Under the pieces are notes generated by a model. The model saw only the letters and a program-made list of their open reading frames with translations, was not told where the DNA came from and did not search any database. A stretch of DNA of 42,013 nucleotides. Source: Pseudomonadota bacterium. GTDB taxonomy: Bacteria > Desulfobacterota > Binatia > UBA12015. Made by a program: the position numbers and the translations under genes. Shown piece after piece: positions 14,353 to 21,276 of the stretch; the first letter of the stretch is position 1, and each line of letters begins with the position of its first letter. The stretch is taken from the NCBI GenBank assembly GCA_005777805.1, contig SXLG01000176.1, forward strand, positions 1 through 42,013, in the 5' to 3' direction.

Positions 14353-16374
14353 ATGGCAACGGGGTCCTCAAGAAGCTGGCGGGATCGGGGCTGCGGGATG
14401 GCACACGTCGTACTGCTGGCCTGCGGCTTGGTCGTGGCGAGTTGTGGCGAGAGTGCGCGCCAAGCCCCCAGTCATCTGGGCATGGCCGCGATGGTCATCA
14501 CCTTCGGGCTGAGCGAGTCGGGCGCGGGCATGGCCGAGCGAGTGGCGGCGCGGCTGGATGACGTCTTCCGCGAGCAGGGCATTGCAGCAGTACCCGCGAT
14601 CGCCCGGGTCGAGTGCTCGCCCGACGCGATCGGGCAAGGGCAAACCGCCGCCTGCTACGACGTGAGGCTGCTGATGCCCTTTGTGGCGGAGCGACGCGAA
14701 GGGGTTCTGCGTGAGTTCCATCGCTCCAACGCGTTCGTGCGTGCGCTCGCGGAGCAGGAGGATCTCGCGAATCTGGTGACCTTTGCGGAGCGGCGCGGGC
14801 TGGCCTTCGGTGGCGAGGCCGCCTTGCTCCTGGCGGTACGGAGGCTGCTCGATGTGCCGGCAGATGCACCGGCCGCGCTTCCCGAGCCGCTGGTGCAGCC
14901 GGTGGGTCTCGGAGCCGCGGCATCGACCGTCACGGTGGACACGCTCGTCTGGACGGATTCGACCACGGTCGTCGCGAAGAGCAGCGAGTACGAGCAGCGG
15001 ATCCTGGCGCCCGGGTACGGCGGCGCTGCGGGCAGCAGCGGCACCTGGGCCCTGATGAGCCTCGGGGGGCGCGTCGGAGACGGCAAGTTCAAGTGCCTCT
15101 TCGGCGACTTCGTCGACGTCAATACCGGCGCCAAGACGCGAGTCTCGGCCGGCGATTGCAGCAGCTACGAGAAGTACGTCACCCTCTCCGCAGGACAGCT
15201 CGCGGCCGGAGTCGAGATGAAGGTCTCGGACAACGATCTCAAGGGAGTTGGTCTGGCCAGGGGGACCCCGTCGCGGACGGTCGATTCCCTGACACCGGAT
15301 TTTCTGACCGGGGTCTCCTCGAGCAATTTCGTCTTCTCGGGGTCGTCGGATGGGACCTACGCTCCGGACACCTCACAGCTCACCGCGAGCTGGCCGTTCG
15401 TGGTCGTCGGCGTCGCGGCCAAGGCCCAGGATGGCAAGATCAGCGGGCTCACGGTCCATCTCGGCCGGCTGACGGCGCTCGAGCCCGACCCCGGTGACCT
15501 CTGGCAGCAACACGCTATCGTTGACATCGAAGCGGCGACGGTCTTGGCCCTGAATACTTACTACGACTACCTGGTCGACACACTGGAGTTCTCGGCGGCT
15601 CCCGACTGCCCGGGATCGACCATCCCCCGGATTGAATTCTGCGATTATATGGGGACCTCGGCCTCGTATTCGACCAGCGATCTCGATGACGCTTGTGCGG
15701 GCACCTGTAGCGCATACTATGAAACCTGCAAAGTTTCGAAGGACGCTTGCGAGGTCGCTTGCTGCTACGGTTGCGCCTGGGGAAAGACTTGCTCCTGCAA
15801 TTACGATTGCGGCGACGAGAAGGACAGTTGCTACGACGGCTGCACCGACGTTGCCACCGGCTCGGTCACGATACGGGTCGAGGACGTCACCGGGCTCGAG
15901 AATCTGGAGTTCAAGGATGCGAGCGTGCCCTACCTTCCCGATGAGGACTCGGTCTCGCTGGCGGTCGACATGTCGCTCGAGGTGAGTCCCGGGTTGGTGG
16001 CCGACGTCTACTGGAAGCTCTGCCAGTCGGGCATCTGTGCAGCGGATACCACCGAGATGAAGGCTTCCGAGATGACCGCGACCGCGCGCGGCACGCTCAC
16101 GGCCCGGGCGTGCCCGCAGGGGGCACCTGCGCTCTACCTCACGATCGACGAGGTCGAGATCATCGATCCGGGGGTGTGGGGTATTGACGATTTCGTCGAC
16201 GACGTGGTGGCCGTCGCGCAGGGGACGCTCGACTGGCTCGCCGAGAACATCGACGATCTCTTCCATGTCCAGCTCGCGGACGAATACGAGAACGCGATGA
16301 ATGGGATCGAGAGTTCGCTCGAGAACGAGCTCAACTCGCTGCTGGTCGAGAGTCCGGTCGTGCCCTGCTCCTGA
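14353..16374 (+). CDS. Large lipoprotein with a twelve-Cys module
   Basis: I do not recognise a named family. The 673-residue protein has a lipoprotein signal: a hydrophobic stretch (about 17-30) ending in VVASC with Cys31 as the lipidation site. The N-terminal part (40-165) is helical and charged; the middle (about 185-440) is beta-like, rich in Ser, Thr and Gly. A compact module at 448-497 holds twelve Cys (448, 452, 459, 466, 470, 471, 474, 480, 482, 486, 493, 497). Its flanks use the same C-x3-C-x6-C and C-x6-C-x3-C spacing as the secreted protein at 12147. An acidic beta-like region (500-600) and a helical acidic C-terminus follow, ending in Cys. GAGGAGG precedes the ATG. It should be anchored in the outer or inner membrane facing the periplasm or the surface; its role is unknown. 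Confidence 0.82.
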   Translation: MATGSSRSWRDRGCGMAHVVLLACGLVVASCGESARQAPSHLGMAAMVITFGLSESGAGMAERVAARLDDVFREQGIAAVPAIARVECSPDAIGQGQTAACYDVRLLMPFVAERREGVLREFHRSNAFVRALAEQEDLANLVTFAERRGLAFGGEAALLLAVRRLLDVPADAPAALPEPLVQPVGLGAAASTVTVDTLVWTDSTTVVAKSSEYEQRILAPGYGGAAGSSGTWALMSLGGRVGDGKFKCLFGDFVDVNTGAKTRVSAGDCSSYEKYVTLSAGQLAAGVEMKVSDNDLKGVGLARGTPSRTVDSLTPDFLTGVSSSNFVFSGSSDGTYAPDTSQLTASWPFVVVGVAAKAQDGKISGLTVHLGRLTALEPDPGDLWQQHAIVDIEAATVLALNTYYDYLVDTLEFSAAPDCPGSTIPRIEFCDYMGTSASYSTSDLDDACAGTCSAYYETCKVSKDACEVACCYGCAWGKTCSCNYDCGDEKDSCYDGCTDVATGSVTIRVEDVTGLENLEFKDASVPYLPDEDSVSLAVDMSLEVSPGLVADVYWKLCQSGICAADTTEMKASEMTATARGTLTARACPQGAPALYLTIDEVEIIDPGVWGIDDFVDDVVAVAQGTLDWLAENIDDLFHVQLADEYENAMNGIESSLENELNSLLVESPVVPCS

Positions 16375-16582
16375 GGACGTGTCGCGCTGCGCATGAGCCG
16401 CCGGCTGGACCGGGCACGTCGGGGCGTCGCTTGGACGAGTCCGGACGTTTCGCGACCAGGCGGTCGCTGCGTCGGCATACGGCCGGGTGCCGGTGGCAGA
16501 CGAGTGCGATTTATGGCCGGAGACCGGGCCGGGATGGGCCGCCGGGTATCTCGTCGCCCGGCTATGTGGCTCCCCTCGGTGG

Positions 16583-16605
16583 CCCGCGCGAGTCTATCGC
16601 GCGGG
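16583..16605. other. Perfect 9-base-pair hairpin upstream of the thiolase gene
   Basis: CCCGCGCGA (16583-16591) and TCGCGCGGG (16597-16605) are perfect inverted copies around a GTCTA loop. It lies in the 294-base interval 16375-16668, 64 bases before the thiolase start. A TTGACA hexamer follows at 16632 without a good -10 element. It may end upstream transcription or act as a leader structure; no U-run is present. Confidence 0.45.
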
Positions 16606-16668
16606 TCTGGCGCGTGGCATCGCGGTGCGCGTTGACACCACCCGTGCCGCGGGCAATGCGGGAGTGCG

Positions 16669-17862
16669 ATGCCCCCGCGAGCGAACCCTCTCCGCGACCG
16701 TGCCGCGATCGCCGGCATCGGCCAGACCGCCTTCGGGCGCGGGCTCGGTCGCTCCGAGCTGGATATGGCGGCCGAGGCCATCCTGGCGGCCTGCGCCGAC
16801 GCCGGCCTCGATCCGCGCTCGATCGACGGGCTCGTGCGCTACGACATGGAGCAGATCGACGAGGAGCAGATCCTGGCGCTCCTCGGCAACGTCGATCTGC
16901 GCTTCTTCGCCGGCACGAGCTTCGGGGGCGGCGGCTCGGCGTCGGTGATCGTGGTCGCGGCGACGGCGATCGCGGCGGGCATGGCGGAAACAGTGCTTGT
17001 ATACCGCTCGCGCGCCCGGGGCAAGGCCTCGGGCTACGGCCAGAACCCGCACCAGGGCGGCCGTTACTGGGAGAAGCTCCCCTCCCGCCTGCCGGGGCCG
17101 AACAAATGGCATGTGCCGCACGGGCTCGTCAGCGCGTTCCAGGAGATGGCGATGATCTCGATGCGCCACCGCATCGAGTACGGCACCACCAACGACCAGT
17201 GGGCTGATGTCGCGATCGCTTTTCGCGAACACGCCCGGCGCAATCCCGCCGCCGTCATGCGCGAGCCGATGACGCGTGCCGCCCACCACGCGTCGCGCAT
17301 GATTTCGGAACCGCTGCGGCTCTTCGACTGCAACATCGAGACCGACGGCGCGTGTGCGCTCATCCTCACCACGCCCGAGCGCGCGCGCGATCTGCGGCAG
17401 ACGCCGGCGCTGGTGCTGGCCGGGGCGATGTCGGCGGGTTCGCACCACATCCGGCTCGCCAGCCTTTTTGCCCGGCCCTGGGACGAGGAGTCGGCCGTGC
17501 GGGTCGGACGAAGGCTCTGGGCCGATGCCGGCATCGTGCCGGGCCAGGTGGATGTCGCTTTTTTCTATGACTTCTTCACCTCGCTGGTCGTGATCGCGCT
17601 CGAGCAGTACGGCTTCTGCGGCCGCGGCGAGGGGGGTGCTTTCGTCGCGGACGGCGGGCTCTCGTGGCAGGGGGGGCGCCTGCCCTGCAATACCAACGGC
17701 GGCCAGCTCTCGGAGGCCTTCGTGCACGGTTTCAACAATACAATCGAGGCCGTGCGACAGATCCGCGGCACCTCCTCAGCCCAGGTGGCAGGTGCCGAGG
17801 TCGTTTTCGTGGCCGGCGGCAATACCGACCCGACCGGTGCGGTGTTGCTGCGGCGGCCGTGA
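16669..17862 (+). CDS. Thiolase-fold lipid-transfer/aldolase protein (Ltp2-like), copy 1
   Basis: The 397-residue protein belongs to the non-decarboxylating thiolase/SCP-x group that includes Ltp2, the retro-aldolase cleaving the last steroid side-chain unit as propionyl-CoA. It has the N-terminal AAIAGIGQTAFGRG, GTSFGGGGSASV at about 83-94 where true thiolases carry the nucleophilic Cys, YGFCGRGEGGAFV near 315, and the C-terminal NGGQLSEAFVHGFN followed by EAVRQIRGTSSAQ. The absent nucleophile fits aldolase rather than thiolase chemistry. ATG 16669 has GGGAG upstream. The DUF35 gene downstream encodes the usual partner subunit of such aldolases. A second, diverged pair lies at 29638. The exact substrate is unknown; a steroid or other terpenoid side chain is inferred. 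Confidence 0.87.
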   Translation: MPPRANPLRDRAAIAGIGQTAFGRGLGRSELDMAAEAILAACADAGLDPRSIDGLVRYDMEQIDEEQILALLGNVDLRFFAGTSFGGGGSASVIVVAATAIAAGMAETVLVYRSRARGKASGYGQNPHQGGRYWEKLPSRLPGPNKWHVPHGLVSAFQEMAMISMRHRIEYGTTNDQWADVAIAFREHARRNPAAVMREPMTRAAHHASRMISEPLRLFDCNIETDGACALILTTPERARDLRQTPALVLAGAMSAGSHHIRLASLFARPWDEESAVRVGRRLWADAGIVPGQVDVAFFYDFFTSLVVIALEQYGFCGRGEGGAFVADGGLSWQGGRLPCNTNGGQLSEAFVHGFNNTIEAVRQIRGTSSAQVAGAEVVFVAGGNTDPTGAVLLRRP

Positions 17863-17872
17863 GGCTCTGCGT

Positions 17873-17950
17873 ATGAGTGCGGCACGGGAGCTTTGCAACG
17901 TCGGCTGTGCCAACAAGCGCGCGGCACCCGCGGTGAGCGTGCGCGTATGA
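17873..17950 (+). other. Short leader frame repeating the DUF35 start region
   Basis: Ten bases after the thiolase stop, ATG 17873 opens a 25-codon frame beginning MSAARELCNVG whose TGA (17948-17950) overlaps the DUF35 ATG at 17947. The DNA around its start, CGTATGAGTGCGG, is repeated exactly around the DUF35 start 74 bases later. It may be the remnant of a local duplication or a coupling leader peptide. There is no strong ribosome-binding site. Confidence 0.35.
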
Positions 17951-18414
17951 GTGCGGGGCAGGAGAACAGGGGCGATCCGTCGGCGATGGGAGCCGCGGCG
18001 CGCTGGGTGCAGCCCGAAGCGCCGCGCCCCGAACCGACGCCGGATGACGCGGAGTTCTTTGCCGCCGCGGCGCGCGGCGAGTTCGTGCTGCAGTGCTGCC
18101 CCGAGTGCGAGACCACCCGCCATCCGCCACGGCCGATGTGTCCGCGCTGTCACGCGCCGGGTGGCGTCTGGCAGGCGGCCAGCGGGCGCGGCGCGATCTA
18201 CACCTGGACGGTGGTGCACGGGCCGACGCTGCCGGCCTTTGTCGACGAGCTGCCATACATAGTGATTGACGTTCAGCTCGACGAGGGGCCGCATATGATT
18301 GGCCGGCTGCGCGGCTGCACTGTGGCCGACGTGCGTGCGGGCCGCCGCGTCGAGGCCGTGTTCGAGCCCGGTGCGGACGGCCTTGCACTGATCTCCTGGC
18401 GCTGTGTGGACTGA
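17947..18414 (+). CDS. DUF35 OB-fold protein with zinc ribbon, aldolase partner
   Basis: DUF35 proteins pair with thiolase-fold aldolases or hydratases and bind the CoA substrate through a rubredoxin-like zinc ribbon and an OB fold. The 155-residue product has an acidic/Pro-rich N-terminus, a helix (DDAEFFAAAARGEF), the zinc ribbon Cys51-x2-Cys54 and Cys65-x2-Cys68, and the OB-fold segment GRGAIYTWTVVHGPTLPAF. It ends LALISWRCVD. The frame is open from 17893, but MSAGQEN at 17947 is preferred because it sits in an ATGA overlap with the short leader frame. It lies 84 bases behind the Ltp2-like thiolase gene and should form a complex with that protein. An in-frame echo of its C-terminus follows the stop codon. 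Confidence 0.88.
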   Translation: MSAGQENRGDPSAMGAAARWVQPEAPRPEPTPDDAEFFAAAARGEFVLQCCPECETTRHPPRPMCPRCHAPGGVWQAASGRGAIYTWTVVHGPTLPAFVDELPYIVIDVQLDEGPHMIGRLRGCTVADVRAGRRVEAVFEPGADGLALISWRCVD

Positions 18415-18522
18415 GAGGTCACTGCTGGGCCCGGCCAGGTCGACGCCCGCCAGCTCGCCCTGATTTCCTGGCGTTGTGCAGACGGAGAGAGCGCGAGTCC
18501 TTCGCCGATTCCCGGTTCATGA
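18415..18522 (+). pseudogene. In-frame remnant duplicating the DUF35 C-terminus
   Basis: Directly after the DUF35 stop, the same frame continues open for 35 codons and contains QLALISWRCADGE (from 18451), repeating the true C-terminus LALISWRCVD exactly 72 bases (24 codons) later. Most differences between the two copies are at silent third positions, as expected if both once encoded protein. No start codon or complete domain is present. It is best read as the relic of a duplicated or longer DUF35 C-terminus. The rest of the interval up to 18718 holds nothing recognised. Confidence 0.5.
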
Positions 18523-18718
18523 GGCGCCGGCGTGATGAGCTCTTCGCCACCGCGATTCGTTCACGGGCTCGGACGCCGGCTCGATCCGGGTCGATCCGGC
18601 TTCCGCGGGCAGCGATTCGATGTAACCTGTCTCGCGGCGCGGCGTGTGACGTAGATGCGCTGGTGCGGCGGCGGTCGTCTGCGCCGCGGCGTGGGTCAAG
18701 CATGGGAGGCCGATGGCG

Positions 18719-19531
18719 ATGGACAGGATCTCCGACTTCAAGGGTGTTCGCACGCTGGTCACGGGGGCTTCGAGCGGCATTGGCCTTCTGCTCTGCCGCA
18801 AGCTCGCGGAAAAGGGCGCGCGGCTCGTGCTGGTCGCCCGTCGCGAGGCCGAACTCGAGGCGCTGCGCGCCGAGGTTGCGGCCATCGGCGTCGAGGCGAT
18901 CGTCCTCCCGTGCGACGTGCGCGAACTGGCGCAAGTGCAGCAGTGCGTGAGCCGCGCGCTCGCCCACTACGGCAACATCGACATGCTGATCAACAACGCC
19001 GGTTACGGCGGCCATCGTCCCTTCATCGACTGGCCGCTCGAGGACATGGAGAACATGATCCGTGTCAACTATCTCGGCAGCCTCTACTTCACCAAGCTGC
19101 TGCTGCCGCAGATGGTGGCGATGAAGAACGGCTGCATCGTCTTCATCGGTTCGGTGGCGGGCAAACTCTCCACGCCCGACGAGTCGGCCTACTGCGCTTC
19201 CAAACATGCGCTGGCGGGCCTCGCTGATGCCCTCGGGATCGAGGTCGAGGACGATGGTGTCTACGTCACGATCATCCATCCGGGTGCGTTCGATACGCCC
19301 TTCTTCCAGGAGAGGGACCGGGCACGGATGCCACCGGTCGCCAAGGCCGGAATGGGCGAGCCGCAGGCGCTGGTCGAGCACATTTTCAAGACGCTTGCTC
19401 GTGGCCGACACGACACGACCTACCCCGCGGGCCCCGCCTCGGGCTATGTGGTGCGAGCACTCGCGCCGGAGTTCATGCGCCGGCAGGTCAAGAAAGTGAC
19501 CTTCGACAAGATCAAGCATCTGGCGCGCTGA
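18719..19531 (+). CDS. Short-chain dehydrogenase/reductase (SDR), classical type
   Basis: The enzyme is an NAD(P)-dependent oxidoreductase of the classical SDR group. It has the Rossmann motif TGASSGIG (about 14-21), NNAG (about 89-92), the catalytic Ser in FIGSVAGK and the YCASK Tyr-Lys pair, and PGAFDTPF after strand 6. The Arg at the end of strand 2 (VARRE) favours NADP. Two ATGs are possible, 18713 and 18719; the second has the better spacing (nine bases) to GGGAGG, giving 270 residues. The C-terminal PAGPASGYVVRALAPEFMRR part is typical of membrane-associated fatty acyl or retinol-type SDRs. It lies behind the Ltp2/DUF35 pair on the same strand, so it probably works in the same catabolic route. 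Confidence 0.92.
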   Translation: MDRISDFKGVRTLVTGASSGIGLLLCRKLAEKGARLVLVARREAELEALRAEVAAIGVEAIVLPCDVRELAQVQQCVSRALAHYGNIDMLINNAGYGGHRPFIDWPLEDMENMIRVNYLGSLYFTKLLLPQMVAMKNGCIVFIGSVAGKLSTPDESAYCASKHALAGLADALGIEVEDDGVYVTIIHPGAFDTPFFQERDRARMPPVAKAGMGEPQALVEHIFKTLARGRHDTTYPAGPASGYVVRALAPEFMRRQVKKVTFDKIKHLAR

Positions 19532-19532
19532 A

Positions 19533-19555
19533 GCCCGCCCGGCGTCGGGGCGGGC
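19533..19555 (+). terminator. GC hairpin after the SDR gene
   Basis: GCCCGCCC (19533-19540) and GGGCGGGC (19548-19555) form a perfect 8-base-pair stem one base after the SDR stop codon, with a 7-base loop. No T-run follows, so it may stop transcription only weakly or protect the 3' end. It lies between convergent genes. Confidence 0.4.
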
Positions 19556-19731
19556 GCCACCCAAATCACCCAAAGCCGGTCGTGCGACTTCGGCGGGCCG
19601 GGCGCGGAGTTCTGCGCGCGACGGGGCGAGGTGGCAGCGCAAGCACGGCACTCGGGCGCGGGCTGCGGCACGGGTTGCTTGAGGTGCGCTCGGGCCGCGA
19701 GCAGGCGGTGTGTTGTCGTCGTGAGGGAGCG

Positions 19732-20943
19732 TCAGCTGGGGCGGAGGCGGCCGCTGAGCCGACCGACGAGGCGTTCGGCGAAGCGCAACGGACCGTAGAC
19801 CGCGAGCCGGTCCCGCAGGTGGCGCACGCGCCCGGTGGCGAGTCGCACCTGGGCGGCCTCTACGGGGGCTGCCCGGTGGGCGAGCAAGGCGGCGAGTGCG
19901 GCGAGCCAGGCCGACTCGAGCGCCGCCGGTGCGAAGCGGCCCTCGACCTCGGCGCGGGCGGTGGCACCGAGTCGCTGCCGCAAGCTCGGGTCGTCGAGCA
20001 GTGTGCACAGGGCCTCGTGCCATGCCTCGGGTTTGTTCGGCCGCACGAGTCCGCTCTCGCCGTCTCGCACGATCTGCGCGTTGGGCGAGCCCTCTGAATA
20101 GATCCCGGCGATGCCGAGCGAGCCGTACTCGAGGAATTTATTCCAATACTTGAAGCGATGGAACGGAGATTCGGGGAGCGGGGCCAGGCCGATGTCGAGA
20201 TCGAGCGCGGCCGCCGTGGCGCGCCAGTGGGCGAAGTCGGGATCGAAGGGGTGCCAGGTTGCACCGAGTGCGGTGACGAGCTCGGGCTTCGCGCCGCAGA
20301 AGACGAAATCGATCGTGCCGGCGCGCTCGCGGGCGAGCTGGCGGAGCACATCGCCGAGCAACTCGTCGATGAAAGCTGCGTGATCGACGCTGCCAAGGAA
20401 ACCGATTCTCACGCGCCGCGGGGGCGTCCCCCGTGGCGCGGCCGTGCCTCGCGTGGCACCGGGCGCCCGCAGGAAGTCGAGCCGCGGCGACGGTGCGGGT
20501 TGCAGGAGGACGGTGGGGGAGATGCCGTGGCGGTGGGCGAGTTCGTCGCCAAGCAGTGGGTTGCAGACCAGCACCGCATCGGCCGCGCGCACGATCTCGG
20601 CCACGCCCCGGCGCACCACCGCCGAGCGGAAAAAATAGGCACTCCGCGCGCCGGCCGGGACGTTTTCGAGATCGTCGTCGAGGTAGGTCGCGACGCGCCG
20701 CCCGAGGCGTTGCGCTTCGCGCAGCAATCGGACCTCGGCCGGCGCCGCGCCGCGCACCAGGATCAGGGCATCGCACCACGCCAGGTCGGCGGCGCGCGCC
20801 GCGACCGATGTGCCGATGCGGAACTCGCAGTGCCCCATCGCCGCGAGGAACCCCGCCACGGCGTGCACGCCGAGGACGGCCGAGGGGATCTCCGCCTCGG
20901 CCAGTGCCAGCAGGCGCGGCGGTCGTGCGGGGACCGTATTCAT
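19732..20943 (-). CDS. Glycosyltransferase, GT-B fold (family 1/4-like)
   Basis: The 403-residue protein shows GT-B features: the start of the C-terminal domain IGFLGSVDHAAFIDELL near 205, FDPDFAHW, and the donor-binding region GLAPLPESPFHRFKYWNKFLEYGSLGIAGIYSEGSPN with the following VRDGESGLVRPNKPEAW (about 275-335). The N-terminal half is Ala/Arg-rich with YLDDDLENVP near 90. A very long frame runs on upstream past 22800, but the family match begins near MNTVPARPP at ATG 20943-20941, which has GGAG ten bases upstream. It is encoded divergently from the acyl-CoA synthetase. The acceptor is unknown; it could serve the surface polysaccharide exported by the cluster at 7055-11669 (inference). 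Confidence 0.82.
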   Translation of the reverse strand: MNTVPARPPRLLALAEAEIPSAVLGVHAVAGFLAAMGHCEFRIGTSVAARAADLAWCDALILVRGAAPAEVRLLREAQRLGRRVATYLDDDLENVPAGARSAYFFRSAVVRRGVAEIVRAADAVLVCNPLLGDELAHRHGISPTVLLQPAPSPRLDFLRAPGATRGTAAPRGTPPRRVRIGFLGSVDHAAFIDELLGDVLRQLARERAGTIDFVFCGAKPELVTALGATWHPFDPDFAHWRATAAALDLDIGLAPLPESPFHRFKYWNKFLEYGSLGIAGIYSEGSPNAQIVRDGESGLVRPNKPEAWHEALCTLLDDPSLRQRLGATARAEVEGRFAPAALESAWLAALAALLAHRAAPVEAAQVRLATGRVRHLRDRLAVYGPLRFAERLVGRLSGRLRPS

Positions 20944-21005
20944 CGCCCCCGGCTCCGGCGACCCGAACGCCAGCGCGCGCCCGTCCTTGTTGCCGCGCAG
21001 GATGC

Positions 21006-21045
21006 CGTCCGCGTCGCTGCAGGCGTCGGCGACGCGGACGCCTGC
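21006..21045. promoter_or_regulatory. Two mutually exclusive perfect hairpins
   Basis: CGTCCGCGTCGC (21006-21017) pairs perfectly with GCGACGCGGACG (21029-21040): 12 base pairs, 11-base loop. The loop itself contains GCAGGCGTC (21019-21027), which pairs perfectly with GACGCCTGC (21037-21045): 9 base pairs. The two stems share 21037-21040 and cannot form together, as in attenuator-type switches. The element lies 63 bases before the minus-strand glycosyltransferase start and about 230 bases before the acyl-CoA synthetase. The rest of the 333-base interval 20944-21276 holds nothing recognised. Confidence 0.45.
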
Positions 21046-21276
21046 GCGCCAACCGCGCCCCACGCCCGCGGTGTATTCATCGTCGCGATCTCCGGCCCCG
21101 CCGGAGGTCGAGCCGGTCGCTCGCCCAGGCGCGCGGCGTCGGAACCCATCCCATCTCGACCACAGCCCTCCTGCTTGGCACGGCCGGTCGGTCCGGGAAA
21201 GGCCAGCCGGGCGGGCGGTGCGGGAGGCCACGGCCCACCTTGACGGGCCCTGTCGTGTGGGAGAGGACTCGCTCCC

